DNA of 64,000 nucleotides from Ceratorhiza oryzae-sativae (Eukaryota > Basidiomycota > Agaricomycetes > Cantharellales > Ceratobasidiaceae): positions 1 to 64,000 of the forward strand of contig JARWMV010000009.1 in NCBI GenBank assembly GCA_030998015.1, written 5' to 3'. The notes under the pieces are model-generated. The model was not told where the DNA came from. It was given only the letters and a program-made list of their open reading frames with translations, and searched no databases. This document shows positions 51,486 through 63,783 of the stretch, one piece after another. Position 1 is the stretch's first letter. Each line of letters starts with the position of its first letter. Position numbers and translations under genes: made by a program.

Positions 51486-52371
51486 TATATGCTGTAGGGT
51501 TTGAAGGGGGTCGCCACATGGGCAGTATGCATTCGGGTCTTTAGACTATACACTAAGGGAATTTGACGTGGAGAGTCCGCCTTCCATTAAATGGCTATGA
51601 ACCTAACAACGACTTTCGTTGATTAGTGGCATACACTTGACCAAACTTGGTTTTCGGGCCCCGTCCACATCAGCCGCGGCATATACTGAGTCACGGGTCA
51701 AACTTCAGCCGCGGCGCAACCCGTCCACAATTATTGAGTCAAGTATCACGCCCTCATCCTCGGACCTGTGAGGAACGAACACACTAGCTTCGTGCGCTTT
51801 CGCCAACAAGCCCTCAGACAGGGACGACATTCATTAGTATTGAATCTGCCATGCTAACTACTGCCAAGCACGCGTGGCATTGGTGACACGTGCGGGGCAG
51901 CAGGCAACAGCGCACCAACCTCGCGGCAGGTCGCAATTGTATCGGCTTCATTTAAATCGTGGTGGCCTTGTGTTTAAGGTCGACTTGTGGCTGGAACTAA
52001 CAAACTGAAAGATGAGAGCATAGCCGTTGGGCGTGTGAGCACCTGGCAGTTCGGCTGTTGATAATCTATTTAGCGATTAAGCAAGTTCGTGTGATAGATT
52101 CGACTCGGAATAAGTGCGCAAAGAGCTATTTGCGTCCAAAGGGCCTACTCTTGAAAGAGCTCGAAACAGCGTCTCAGCTACAGGCAATGGATCGAGATAG
52201 AGAGTGATGTTAGTAGAGCAGGGAGTTTTGGCAAAGGTCCGAGCGGTTGGCTGTCATCGGTGCTATCATTTGTAGAAACAGGTGTAATCCGCCAGGCCTT
52301 CTTGGTCTCCAACACCGAGAAGCTTTGGGGCTGTGAACCCTGCAGCCGAACGCAGCAGGCCTTTCCTTAAC

Positions 52372-52412
52372 CTCCACCTCCACCTTCACCTCCACCTCTA
52401 CCTTCAACTCGT
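52372..52412. repeat. CCTCCA-type simple repeat
   Basis: About 40 bp of imperfect CCTCCA/CCTTCA hexanucleotides. The minus strand would read an acidic and basic KVEVEV string, but there is no gene context. Confidence 0.6.
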
Positions 52413-53091
52413 TATGCTGTGTCTATGTCCTAGTAGTCGAACCAGATGGGCGATGCCTTGCAAAGAGGGGTGCGAACGGCAGTATGCTGCTCTTCGTGTC
52501 TTTTAGCTTTCGCTATAATCCCTTGTTGCGCGGGCTGAATTTGTAGGCTGAGGCTTTCCCTCTCGTTGACGAGCATATTCGAGAAACATTATGCACATAT
52601 TTTAGTGATACATGTATCGTGATTTTATAGTACTACGGTACGCATGCTCTCACCTTCCCTCGAAAGTATCGTACAGACACGCTAAGTAGATTGTGTGTTC
52701 GAGGCTCCCGGCGCGCAATTCCGATCACACTCACTTTCAACAACCCACCTCGCCCCTTCCCAGACTGGATCTCTCATTTCAGTGGAGCCTCTTGGTCTAC
52801 TGCACTACCTTGCCTCCCTCGATACCATTAACGACTGAAGTTCCCATTATCTTTGGATACCTCGTCGCCGGACCGGAGCCAATTCAGCCACGCGTTTGAA
52901 CCTTACTAGTCTCATGGGTCACGCGATTGCTTCAAGCGCCAGTCTGTGGCATGTGATATTTAGAAACGAAGAAGGGAGAAGCAAAACTGGAAGAACTGTG
53001 ATAGAGAAAGAAGTGACAGAGCATTTCAGCTCCTGGAGCAGTGGGTCAGCGAACTGTTCTACAAAAATTTGGATCGTGCGCACTTTGAGAG

Positions 53092-53656
53092 TCATTCATC
53101 GACGAACTGATTGTCGGTTTCGGCCTCAAGATCAAGACCCAGGTATCCCTTGAATAGCGGAGACTGCTCGACCTGAGCATTGTTGGCGAAAGCGAACTCA
53201 GGAGTTTGTTCTGGTGCGTCCTCTTGCGGGGGAGGGGCGCCCTCGAGAACGGCCGCTGGGATATGATCCGGATCAACTGTGGCCATCACTTCGCCATGCA
53301 AAAGCGCATCCGCTGCCTCTGGTAGAAGGAATTCGGGTTCAGGCGATGGGACGACGGATTGAGGATTTGCCGAGTTGGGATCGAGAGCACTTGCGTTCTC
53401 TCCTACTGGAGTTTCCTGCAGGGTGGAGTGTTCGACAGGATTCGAGCTAGGATGCGTCAGGTTCCATGTCTGCGGAACAAGAAGGCGAAGGGGTCACCCG
53501 AGATGCAGGTATGGATGCAGGACGGATGGGAAGCCAAGGGAACACGGAGGTGCGCAAGCGGAGAGGTGCGAAACGGTATTGGATGGGCCTGTTTGGGAAT
53601 TGAATGCCGACTCACCCTTGGACATGGATGGCTGCGTGTTCTGCGTTGTTGGACAT
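53092..53656 (-). CDS. Small acidic, Pro-rich hypothetical protein
   Basis: The last exon (53469-53092, 126 codons with stop) follows a good acceptor (TTCCGCAG) and encodes an acidic, Pro/Glu-rich, disordered chain ending FKGYLGLDLEAETDNQFVDE. A likely 5' exon starts at ATG 53656 (MSNNAEHAAIHVQG) with donor GTGAGT at 53615. The simple join leaves the phase off by one, so a small exon is missed, the start is elsewhere, or a base is missing. I do not recognise the protein. Confidence 0.4.
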
Positions 53657-53732
53657 TGCAGGAGTATCTACTATTGAACTGGATTGCGGCAGTCTGAAGC
53701 AGGGCGGTCGTTGATTCAAGGCGGCGTCCTTG

Positions 53733-54212
53733 CTACATCATCCTTTTTCCCTGGACCGGCGGCGCAACGCCAACAACCTTTCCGTCACGAGTCGGTTCGA
53801 CTGGGATAAAAGGGAGGCATGTGCGCAGGCCAAATCGGAAAGGCTGGGAGCCTCCATCGCACTTGGTTCTCCATACAAATGGAATATTTCCTCCGCCATC
53901 CCAAATTACTTCATTTTTTAGAATACGCGCGTGGTCTGTCAAACGCAATCTCCGTAATAATCGCATTTGAAGATGTTCAATTTTATATAATGCCACATTG
54001 TCCTGGATAGCTTGCATGCAAAATGTCACGGTTTGAACGATCACATCTTCTTGGCGGGACAACCGTATCCATGTTGCGAACCGCTCGGAATCACATTGGA
54101 ACCCAAACACCTTCTGGTCTGGAGTCCCAGGGCGGCAAACTGGCATGATCAAAGGGCGGAACAACCTGTTTTGGTACAACACGTTGCCTTTTGCTCTCAG
54201 GGTCTCTGTCAA
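53733..54212 (-). other. Unrecognised 160-codon open frame
   Basis: An open minus-strand frame of about 160 codons, ending in a chain rich in charged and aromatic residues (PFIPVEPTRDGKVVGVAPP). It may be an exon of a gene extending upstream, where neighbouring frames (for example VARIICVPNKDTIDFDRDPE near 54200-54260) are also open, but I could not build a consistent splice chain and see no domain. Confidence 0.3.
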
Positions 54213-54336
54213 AGTCGATCGTGTCTTTGTTTGGGACGCATATAATGCGGGCTACAGGTACGGTGTATGATGATGTAGACGGGCAACAAGTGCCGTTTAC
54301 ACTCCCCAAAGGCAAGCACTGGATCATCCAGTTCAT

Positions 54337-57071
54337 TTCGGAAATTCTCCCCAGCCGCTGCAGCCCTGAACTAAAATAGCAGATGCCATTCCATAGGGGG
54401 CTTGAATTCCTGTGTGGGGTGCCGAAGTCTCCCCGAAAAGGACATGCTTGTTGATTTCTATCAGAGGGACGAGCGAATCGGACTAGGTAGCGGTTTGCAA
54501 TTCATCGCTTGTTCATGAGCTTGTGTGCCCTGAACGGAATCGAGGCGTTAGGTTGTTTTGAGAATATTCTGGGAATAAATCACGCGAATTGCCTCGAGGA
54601 GCCACATGCTCACGATGAATTGTCCATCGCAAGGCGAGTGGCCCAAATAATATATGTGCGACCTGTTCCGCTAAAGCGTCTCGTCTTGAGGAGGTCCAAT
54701 ACGTCCGCTTCCTATTACCATGCCCGTGGAGTAACATATCGGCAAGAATGGCTGGATGGTGTTCAAAACAAGAGTGCATAATACAGTGCCGAGGAAACAT
54801 GCGGGGACAGCCATCGAGCCACTGGTGGATGCACTGCACCCCGTTACCTTTGGACCTCTCACACGAGACATATAAATTCATCCACATCAACATTTCAGAT
54901 TTGAAAGTCCGGTGATTCGCCACCAGTTCTATTGTGTGCTAGCACTGACGTTTACTTCTGAGTCATCTGACCTGTAGAAGTACTAATCGAGTGTCGTGTA
55001 CCGAGCTCATATCATGTATGCATCCTACTGCCACCCGGAGGATCATGGACATTCCCGTATATCCGCACCACATGAATATTGAAATGCAAAACTGTCTAGG
55101 CTGCAAAGTCTGATTATCCGGTCGACTAAACAAGAACTGGAGTGTTGCCGCTTAGGGCCACCCACCACATTGTCGTTGTCTTCTTTCCCGCTTCGATGTC
55201 AAGCAAGAGGTGGGCGCTTGTTTCAGGTCGTGCATATAATTGGGTATTGAAAATGAATTTTCTAACGGGATGTATTGTTACAGGACACAGAGGACGAGGT
55301 ATCCTGTCTGTGGATGACATGGGGAGCTCTGGTGGCGCGCATAGGTACTACCGGCTGACCTCACGGTTCCCGAAGCGTCCGAATCCCAACGGGAAACAGT
55401 CAACCCATAACGACTCGGGCTTCACGTATGTCTTCCCATGAATGTGTTGAGAGTGACTTCTGATTATGCGATTGCCAAGCCCATAACGGACAAGTGGTGG
55501 GTTCGGCGACCGCTATTCATACTGCGGATGAAAAGCAGCCTTGATTCGCATCGGATGCCATTTTCCCTGCATAGCGCAGCCCAGGAGAATGGTCCGGATA
55601 TCATGGTGCCTTTATTGGTCGCGATGCTGGGGGATCGATCGATATCACATAGCGGTTGGGAGAGAAATGTATTACGGAACCCACAACGTAGCATCTACCC
55701 ACCAACATGAACAGCTTCACCGCCAACTACACTTGTACTCCGTGACGATAATACTGTTAAGATAAAACTCCCGGTCAGTAGGTAAGGATCTAACCCGGAG
55801 CGGCCGGCTGGATCTCAAACGGAGCTTCTTTTAACAATGATGTTTCGGCGTGGGCCAGGGTGTCGCTGGCGAACCTCCCGGCTGGGGGGCGTCATGTCTG
55901 GCTTTGCGGCGTCGAGCATGGCGTGGTCCTATTCGCTTCTGTAACGCTCACCACGGCGCGACGACAAGTCCCCATGGCGGGCGTAGCTCGCAGTCTTTTA
56001 TGCACTAGTTCTCGACCATGCGTGGGTTGGAAGCCTGGCGAGTTTGGTCGCGGAACATAGCTACCAAGAGCTTAGATCCCACCGTTGGGTCCTATCCCAG
56101 CCCCAGCCACCACCCAGACCGCTCGGGTGGGCCGACAAGGTGTCAGGAATGCCCAAGCACTACAGTTCTGGGCGCCGTGGTGATCCAGGACGCGTCAAAC
56201 TAATCCACCACCCCCGGGGAGCCGAGTATGAGCCCCCCCTCCCAACGTTGGATTTGACCAACATGCGAGGTGTGTAGCCCCCCCCCCGAATGCGTCATGC
56301 TTATTGAGCAGCCAAAAGACCTTCACGTGTTAGGTCTGGAACCAGCGACTTTTTGGGCCTTGCCCTTCACTTTCACCCTCCACTGCACACGCAGTCGTTA
56401 AACCAACATTCACCAACGTTCGAAGTGGGCAGTTGGGTTAGCCGAATATTTGCTGTTCTCTCTGTCATGAAAGCCTGGCTGACTACCACTTATCTTAACT
56501 GCGCGCTTCCAGCCAATGAAAAATACAACTCTTGTCGCCTGTTCATACTACCGTCTCAAATCCAGCTCGCGCGCCGCTTTGTGATACTGGACGCCCTCAA
56601 TTCTACCAAGTCCTGTCCGACTGAATGCTGGCACTATTGAAATCCTTGGAATCATCTTGAATGCAAGTGCTTGCTCTGGACCTCAGGCTTGAGATTTCAG
56701 CATTATCCCCAATCGGTTTTGGATGGACTCAATTTTGTCCCCTTTACCTTTCTAGGATCTTTTGTCGAAATTTGACTCACTAGTAACGCATCGGGATAGC
56801 TGATTCGATACCCGAAAGCCGATTGCCAGGGTTCTGGAAATATTGCCTCGATGCATGCTCTTCCTGGCGGTTGGACAGCGACCTCCGATATTCCGAAGAG
56901 GTGGATTCATTTACGTCATCGACCCTCAAAGTTGGAAAACATAAACGTTCACAAAATGACTAGACACCTAATTGTACAAATGGCCCACGCCTGAATCCCT
57001 TCGACCTAATCGCCTTACTTAGTTCAGTAAACTGGTAGATGATCGGTCGTCGTCACATACCTCCGGCATAA
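54337..57071. other. Stretch with no supported gene
   Basis: Open frames up to about 136 codons occur on the minus strand (54513-54923) and about 100 on the plus strand (55142-55441), without domains or consistent splicing. They may be remnants of decayed genes. A run of ten C at 56278-56287 and other short C runs occur near 56.2 kb. Confidence 0.4.
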
Positions 57072-57796
57072 TCACACCTCTTCCTCACTATCCTCTTCTT
57101 CCTCAAAACCAATATGCTTCGACCCTTTTAGGGAGCCATTAAGAGGTGAGGCGATATCAGGATTCCCAGCAGCTGCTGGTATGCCTTCGACTATGAGCAA
57201 CATCGGCTCAAGCACGGGTTCTACCGCGTCCTCAGCGGGCGCAACCACAGGCTCAGGCTCAGGCTCTTGCCCAACTCGTGCTCCTATTGATCCCGGTGAT
57301 TCCGAGGGATCATTGTTGGCAGTCTGGACCATGTGCGCCGCGGGTTGCGAGGGACCTTGGTCTTGATGTGAGCCAAGTTCGTCACCGGTAGATCGACTTC
57401 CAGCCGCGGCGGAAACTTCAAACTCCGAGGAGTTCTGCGATGAGGTAGTTTTGCTGCGAAGGCGGTAGTAGGAGGACAAATTGGACGATATAGAACGAAT
57501 CGAACGCGAAGTTGGATAGGTCGGAACAGAGAGTGCATGAGTTGGATAAGCTTTTACTGTACGCAAGTCCAATTAAACAATGACCTACCTCTCTGCATCG
57601 CCTGTTGCGTGATTTGGGCTTCCTTGTCCGACCATTTTTGCGTATAAATCTCGTGGTGAAGTGATTTATTGCGAAGCTGGTGAGTTGGGATGGAGGGGTC
57701 AAATACCCGCCTTATGTAATTATCACATGTGGCGCTCACGGCTGCTCTTTCTAACTCACCCCTTCTCGTTGTAGTTTGCCCGACGTGTGAGTGCAT
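57072..57796 (-). CDS. Small hypothetical protein with acidic tail
   Basis: Two exons, 57796-57589 and 57556-57072, join in phase across a 32-nt intron (GTAGGT...TACAG) to give 230 residues. The N-terminal part is polar and basic (SLHHEIYTQKWSDKEAQ), the middle is Ser/Thr-rich, and the C-terminus is very acidic (EEEEDSEEEV) after a Pro/Glu repeat (QEPEPEPVV). I do not recognise it. An intron of 32 nt is unusually short, so the model is only moderately sure; the start could also lie upstream, since the frame stays open to 57955. Confidence 0.5.
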
Positions 57797-59630
57797 TATA
57801 AGAAGAAGAAAAACGCGAGTGAGGTTGCATGGCCATGAACCATGGTTAGAGCATTCATACCTATCGTGACCCAGCGGATGAATCTCGGTGGGTTGGGCCG
57901 GCACTCTACGATTGAACGCCTTGCAGCGAGCAAGGCTGCCCCGATGAAGAAACATTCATACTATACAGTACTATCGACAAGCTTCCCTTGTTTGGTTCGG
58001 AATTATCTCGCGGCCGAACGGGCGGCCAGAACTCGGAACACGAAGATGGGATAGAGTATGTGCATACTACGTTTTCACAGTCTTATGATAGGTACCGAGC
58101 TCATGCACTAGTAGCTGTAAATAGCCACGATGGCTAGAGGCCTAGTTCGCCATAATGAATACGCGACTCACTTGTTAGCTATAAAAAAAAATATAGTATC
58201 ACGTTTTAGTTGGTCATTAATACACGATACTTACGCGGCCGTTTGTTCCGGTACCAGATTTCTGAAGGAAGCTAGATGGATAACGCATCTGTTATTTATT
58301 TGTGCGTATGGACCTTACGAAGAGGTACTATTAAGCTGGGGTAATCGGATGGAGATGGCGTTGGTATTCCTTATTTGATGATTGGGCATTGGGAGACGAG
58401 AAAGTGCCCGAAAAGGCATCCATTCTATGCCGAATAATGACACCAATGGTTTCTTCCATTTGACAAGGTATTCCTTGAACTGCGCTCCTCACTATCAAAG
58501 AGTGCCCGGCATCAACATGAGATAGTAATAAGACAGAACGCACAGTTAGTGGGTGTCTTCCTAAGCTAAGGCTGGATAAGGTCGAGCTAAAGACTTGATA
58601 ATTACTTCTCGAAGCGGTATATGACTGATGAAAACATGACGTCATTTAGACTTCGGCTAAAGGGAAGCCAACTAGCGCACTTGTACAAACCCCACCTTTG
58701 GCAAGGAAATGGGATTTTAATGGCGGCAATGTCCAAATAGCTATTTCTTCTATATGCACGAGTCGCTCGCCGAGAGTGCATGCATTGCTAAATATTGATT
58801 GATGTTCGACCCAAGCGTTTGACCTTATTTTAAGTTTCAGGGACGGCCCCGGACTTGAGTCGTCAACATACTTCCCCTGGCTGGACGCAACAGCAGCGTT
58901 TTTGGGTGAATTACAGTAAGACCTCTTGATTTGAAACCCCTGGTTTTGAAAAGGCACTAATTTTGACGTGTTATGAATGGTGGCAAAATGCGGGGACTTT
59001 ATTAGACAGGGACACAGTCTTGGTTCACACAAGTGGCCCATACGAAAACGACGCTATATTCTTTGACGTGCTTCTTTACCACGTCATTTCAGATCAAGAG
59101 GTTCTACTGTATATACAAAGACGTTACTTGTCATTGTGGTTTGCCAAGCCGTGCATGATGCAGGACCTTAGACGTCTTCTGTTCAGTCCAAGGTGCGTCT
59201 GGTTTTAGGAATATTTCAATGCTATAGTTACACGCCATGTCGGCGAAGGTTTTTTGTTCCCCAGACTTTCCACTTTGAGTTTTAATGAATCAGTGGTGTT
59301 CGCAACATAGCCGGGGCTCGCCTCATTGTCCCCTAGCTTCCGAATAAAAAGGCCTGTGCTTCATTGCTGAACTGCCTCGAGGTCTCCTTGCTTCGCAGTG
59401 ACTATGACTGTAACCATTGTCCTCAATCCAGATTTTCAAGGGTTAGAAGATACCCTTAAGTATGCCTCAAAATGTTGTCCAACGTGCATTGCCGTCACCT
59501 ATCAAGAAAACAGGACTTATAAACCTTTCGCCCACAAGCAACTCAAGCTCATGACCAGCACCGTCGCCCAAGGATTCAAAATCCCGCTCAGTCATTCTTC
59601 TCCGGATGATCCTTAGGTTGGACTGTTCTT
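57797..59630. other. Gene-poor stretch with second MITE
   Basis: No gene supported. It holds the MITE at 58914-59109. A plus-strand frame at 59398-59616 precedes the adenylation-domain relic and may belong to it. Confidence 0.4.
58914..59109 (-). mobile_element. Pogo-like MITE, copy 2 (196 bp)
   Basis: Inverted copy of the element at 51290-51485, flanked by TA (58912-58913 and 59110-59111). Its ends are CAGTAAGACCTCTTGATTTG and the complementary CAAGAGGTTCTACTG. The length is again 196 bp and similarity is high throughout, so both copies look fairly young. Confidence 0.85.
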
Positions 59631-60525
59631 GGCTCCAAAGCTATACCAGGTCGTAGTAACTTTGAGCATGCTAGCCGCCGAAGCATCTTACGCAGCGATT
59701 GCACCCAATATTGAACCGACAAACCTTGGCGTTATGTTGACTCAAACTAAGCTTGGAGTAATCGTAACCGACTCCGACCAGTATCCTCAACTCAATTGGC
59801 TACTTCAACAAGCGGATTGTCCCGCCAGCGTCACAATCCTCATTATGTCTTACCTCCACGATTTCGATTCCTGTTCGTAACCCAACTAGCTTCACTCTCG
59901 GAATGGCCGAATTCCAGCATATGTGATGCCTTCGTCGGATACTACAGGTGATGGGCAAACTCCTATACAAGAACCACAGTTTTAACTAATTTGGTTCAGC
60001 CCAAGGGGCTCATCACATCTCGTTTGGCCGTGTTGACCTACTGCGCCAGTGTGAATAAACTGTACCAAACGAATAGCTCCGATATGTAGGTTTGTCCTGC
60101 AACATACACTTTCGATTCCTCAATTGACGAGCTTTTCTGCACCATAGGCTTGTTTGCGTATGCATTGGTCCATCCTAATATCTGTGCATCGAGCTTGAAG
60201 TTGGCACAAGCACTGTGATCCCGCCCGCTGGTGCGCTCACAAGCTTCAGCTCGTACCCGAGCTTTCTGAACGCATCAGGTGTCACGACTCTGGCTATCGC
60301 CCGTGCCCTCTGGTGCCAATTCACACATTACTTGGTGCATGGGAGTCGCGATTTACTGCCTTCTCTAAGAGTGGTTGTATCGGAGAGGAGGGTGAGATAA
60401 GATCCCGAATAATTCGTGATCAGGCCCAAATATCCAGCGCGGTCCCACTATTCAATCAACGGCTCGGATATTCGGGGATCACAGCACTAGTGACGCTTAC
60501 GCGTAGTTATATACTCGAGCCTTGA
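59630..60525 (+). pseudogene. Decayed adenylation-domain (NRPS-like) relic
   Basis: Weak but ordered similarity to an AMP-binding A-domain in several frames. First, VVVTLSMLAAEASYAAIAPN with LGVMLTQTKLGVIVTDS resembles the early LLAxLKAGAxYVPLDP region. Then FSSYPSFLNASGVTTL and PSLRVVVSE resemble the loop before the GGE motif. Last, VPLFNQRLGYSGITALVTLTR resembles the A5 motif NxYGPTE. Stops and frame changes separate these blocks and the catalytic TSGTTGKPKG motif is not visible. I read it as the remnant of an adenylate-forming gene. Confidence 0.4.
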
Positions 60526-60529
60526 TGCC

Positions 60530-61349
60530 AACGCTTTGATTCAAGGTCGGGAGCCATTTGTTTGCGCCCTTCTGTATGCCGCCCGCTTCGGCTTAGCGAT
60601 CTGTTGTTCAGCTGTTTAGATCTGCCAATCTCGGATCAAAATCCTTGTTACGCCTTATCTCAGAATCATTGTACCCAAACCCCCGGTATTTGTTTTACTC
60701 GGCCTATGATTCATAGAGGATTTGGCTCACCGATACCCGCGAGTTGATCGTCGTATCGCACCCATTAGTAGTGAAGAAGATGAAGTTAATTATTTTAAGA
60801 AAATGACTATGTTTTTTTACGTGCAAAAGGGTAGCAAATTTTGTGGCACGGTATAGTTGAGGGATGTACAGCCTTGACGGGATACTTGTACCAAGCCCCA
60901 AGAGGCCAGGATTAGAAATTTGACTAGATAAAATCTTCCGCCTAACTCAATCGTTGAGCCCTTCTCGGTCAATGTGCCCCTATGTGCCCGATAGAGGAAG
61001 GTTACGCGTTGCCTGAATGGTTGTTGTCAAGGCGTTGGCCACAATGGAGCTAAGCGCCCAGATGACATAACCATTTGATGCTATGCATGGCGGTCCGACT
61101 TGCTCACAACCCCCATCTTCCCATCCGCCACCCCGGCCGCCTGACTGCTGGGGCCTCATTTTTCACTCTCCATCAAACGGAAGCTTTCGAGTGGCAACGT
61201 CCCCCCTAAATCTTATTGATTATCCTTACCTTTGCCATCTACTCTGGTTGCCCGACCACCAGCGTTTTCCACTCTGAAAGCTTGATACAGGAACTTGTTA
61301 ACCCCCACCCGAACCTTCGTTTTTTATTCTTTATCTGTCCCACGTACGA
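60530..61349. other. Intergenic stretch before the F-box gene
   Basis: No gene seen. It holds the promoter region of the F-box gene but I find no clear TATA box. Confidence 0.5.
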
Positions 61350-62730
61350 ATGCTGAAGTACATCAGGCGCCTGGTGGGTCATATCGCTCTCCCCTTCGCT
61401 AGCGCCACTCATCCATTCCTTTAGCTTCTTAAACGCAGAAGAACCACCCCTCCGGATTCCATTACCAAACTTCCCATCGAGATCCTACTCTATATTTTCC
61501 AAACATGTTCCCCTTCCGACATTGTCTCCTTGATTCGAGTCAACCGCTACTTTTACGAATCACTTCAACCACTTTTGTTCGAGACAATCAACTATCATTC
61601 CGAAAAGTCTTGCAAACGGAGCATCGCAGCTTGCAACCTCATAATAAACAAACCATCCCTAGGCAAAGCGGTGCTACGATTCGACCCTGCTGGGAGCCAC
61701 TTTAAACGTCAGACCGAGCAGGTCGAACGGATATCTCAAATACAAGCGAAGGCCCTTGCGCTCATGCCAAACTTGACGGACTTGAATATCTGGGGGAAAT
61801 CTATTCTTCCTCAGCACCTGGCTCAAATCGCGTATAAACCCACTGCACCCCAGCTCAGGAGGTTGACGCTGATGCAGGTCATTCCAGAAGAGTACATGCC
61901 GATTATACCAGTCCTCGTGCGCGCCCATCCCATGCTTACGGAGCTTCGGCTATGGCCGACATTACGAGCGGACCAATTTTCGGACGCCGCACCAGGGTTC
62001 TCTCTCGACAGGAGTGATGCGCCCAGGCTGAGGAGTTTTACCGGATCGCTGCCCGTTCTTGGGAACCTGCTGCAGGACAAGGATTTGCCAGAACACGAGG
62101 CAATCATTCATGCCACCATCGCCTCGCCGATCCTCCTACATGAAAACTTTGAAGCGCTGGAGGTGCTGAAGGCACGAGGCCGTTCATTGAGATCGTTTCA
62201 GTGTCATGTGGTCGTTGCCAATTGGCATGCGATGGAGGTGATAGCCAACGCGCTGCCCCAGCTCGAGATTTTGAAGTTGCACGTATTGGCGAACTTTAAG
62301 AGAGATCGGTTTATGAATTTTATAAATCAGGTGCGCCTTGATCTCGGTGTCAATTCAGTTTTTATTTATATATTCACGGAACGAGTAGGTTGAAGGTTTA
62401 GAGCACTTTACGAAACTTCGCGAGCTGCATTTAAATTCTCGAGACGTTACCGTTCTCCACCGTACCGCATTCCGGAAAAAGGGCGCCGAGTTGGAAACTA
62501 TATTGCGTTTCAGTGAACAGTGCCCGTCTCTGGAGGTGATCACTATGCCGCCTTACCGGCGGTGGGTTCGAGGCGACGACGAAAGTTGGAGCCTTCTTTC
62601 GGGTCGAGAGCTGCATGAGCATATCAGCTTCGTCAAGACACAACTTGGCCAACCAAACGACGGGCAATTGGGTCGGAGCCAGGTGCGATCCGATATGTCA
62701 GAGGAGTCTTCAACAGCCAGGAGCCCGTGA
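61350..62730 (+). CDS. F-box protein
   Basis: Likely substrate receptor of an SCF ubiquitin ligase. Three exons in phase: 61350-61373 (MLKYIRRL), 61425-62330 and 62389-62730, giving 423 residues. An N-terminal F-box is clear: KLPIEILLYIFQTCSPSDIV followed by RVNRYFYESLQPLLFETI. The remainder has loosely repeated leucine-rich strands (LPNL-, LTELRLW-, LEVLKA-, LEILKLH-like), as in the many F-box proteins of agaricomycetes. The start is set by a short first exon, since the second exon is closed by a TAG upstream. Substrate unknown. Confidence 0.85.
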
Positions 62731-63783
62731 CCTGGAAATTGTGATCAAAGTGCGCATGCTTTCATTAATCTTTTATTACTGGCTGCTATTATGAGGCTCG
62801 CTTCCAATCCCTGTATCCTGTTATGCCATGCGGTTCTATTCATCGGTCTTGCTGTTTTCCTGTATCCACATCCACTTGCTCTTATGCGTATATTCGCTAA
62901 TCGTTACGTCTCGATTCGCGCGTGGCTAATGCATCAGCCAGTCCTTGAGCGTCCATGGCTGGTCCTACATGGGTAAATCCGATCTATCAAGGGGGTGTGG
63001 AATCAAAAGACGATCGGTGACTTGCGTTGAAGATTAAATCCGATGACGGCGTTTGATACGTGGGGGAGCAGGTAAGATTTCCTCGACAGTGCGGGGAAGG
63101 CAGCGAAGGGCGACAACACATATGAAATCTCAGCCAGTAGACTAAATCAACGTAATCTGATGCCAGACTTCGTTAAGTAGCCTCGGAGCCGCAACCCCAG
63201 AGAAGCCCGCTCACTGTGGGGTCACCACCAGGGTTCACACAGAACACTTTGTCCAGGCAAAACCGAATTTCCTGGCCTTCGAGCCGAGGTTGGAAGTCCA
63301 ATCTTCCGCAATTTGGACTAGGGGTTGTCAGGATCAAATAGAACTTGAGTTCTCGTCTATGTTCAAAAATAGATGCTTGACCGTTCATGACACACAACAA
63401 CCTACGAGGCTCCACTTGAGCTGCCTAGCTACGCTACCAAAATGCACACAGTACCTCAACCAATTTGCCGTGTAGCCGGTGTTTATACCTATTCTGATTG
63501 ATGCACGAAACAACCAACAGCCTTGGCTTCAGAACCCGTAGGACCAATTTGATGAACAGACTGAATGGCTCCAGCACAGTTCCTGAATCTATACCCCACG
63601 ACGAATTTGTCTGCCGGTTCTCACTCCATCTCCGGTGGCGCCTAGCCGATTGTGGGACGACCCAAGCGGATTCGATACTACGGGTCGGTTGGAAATCCAT
63701 CGAGGGCTCGATATTCGACAGTTATATATCCTGGATCGCTGTTCTTGGCCGCGACCGTTGCTCGATTTCTCACCCCGCACTCG
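62731..63783. other. Intergenic stretch at the right end
   Basis: No gene supported. A TATA-like GTTATATATCC at 63720, about 60 bp before the next ATG, probably serves the gene at the edge. Confidence 0.45.

Larger units (their letters stand above)
50290..53091. other. Gene-poor stretch with one MITE
   Basis: No gene supported. It contains a 196-bp MITE at 51290-51485 and a short CCTCCA-type hexanucleotide repeat near 52372-52410. Other open frames are short and unsupported. Confidence 0.5.
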
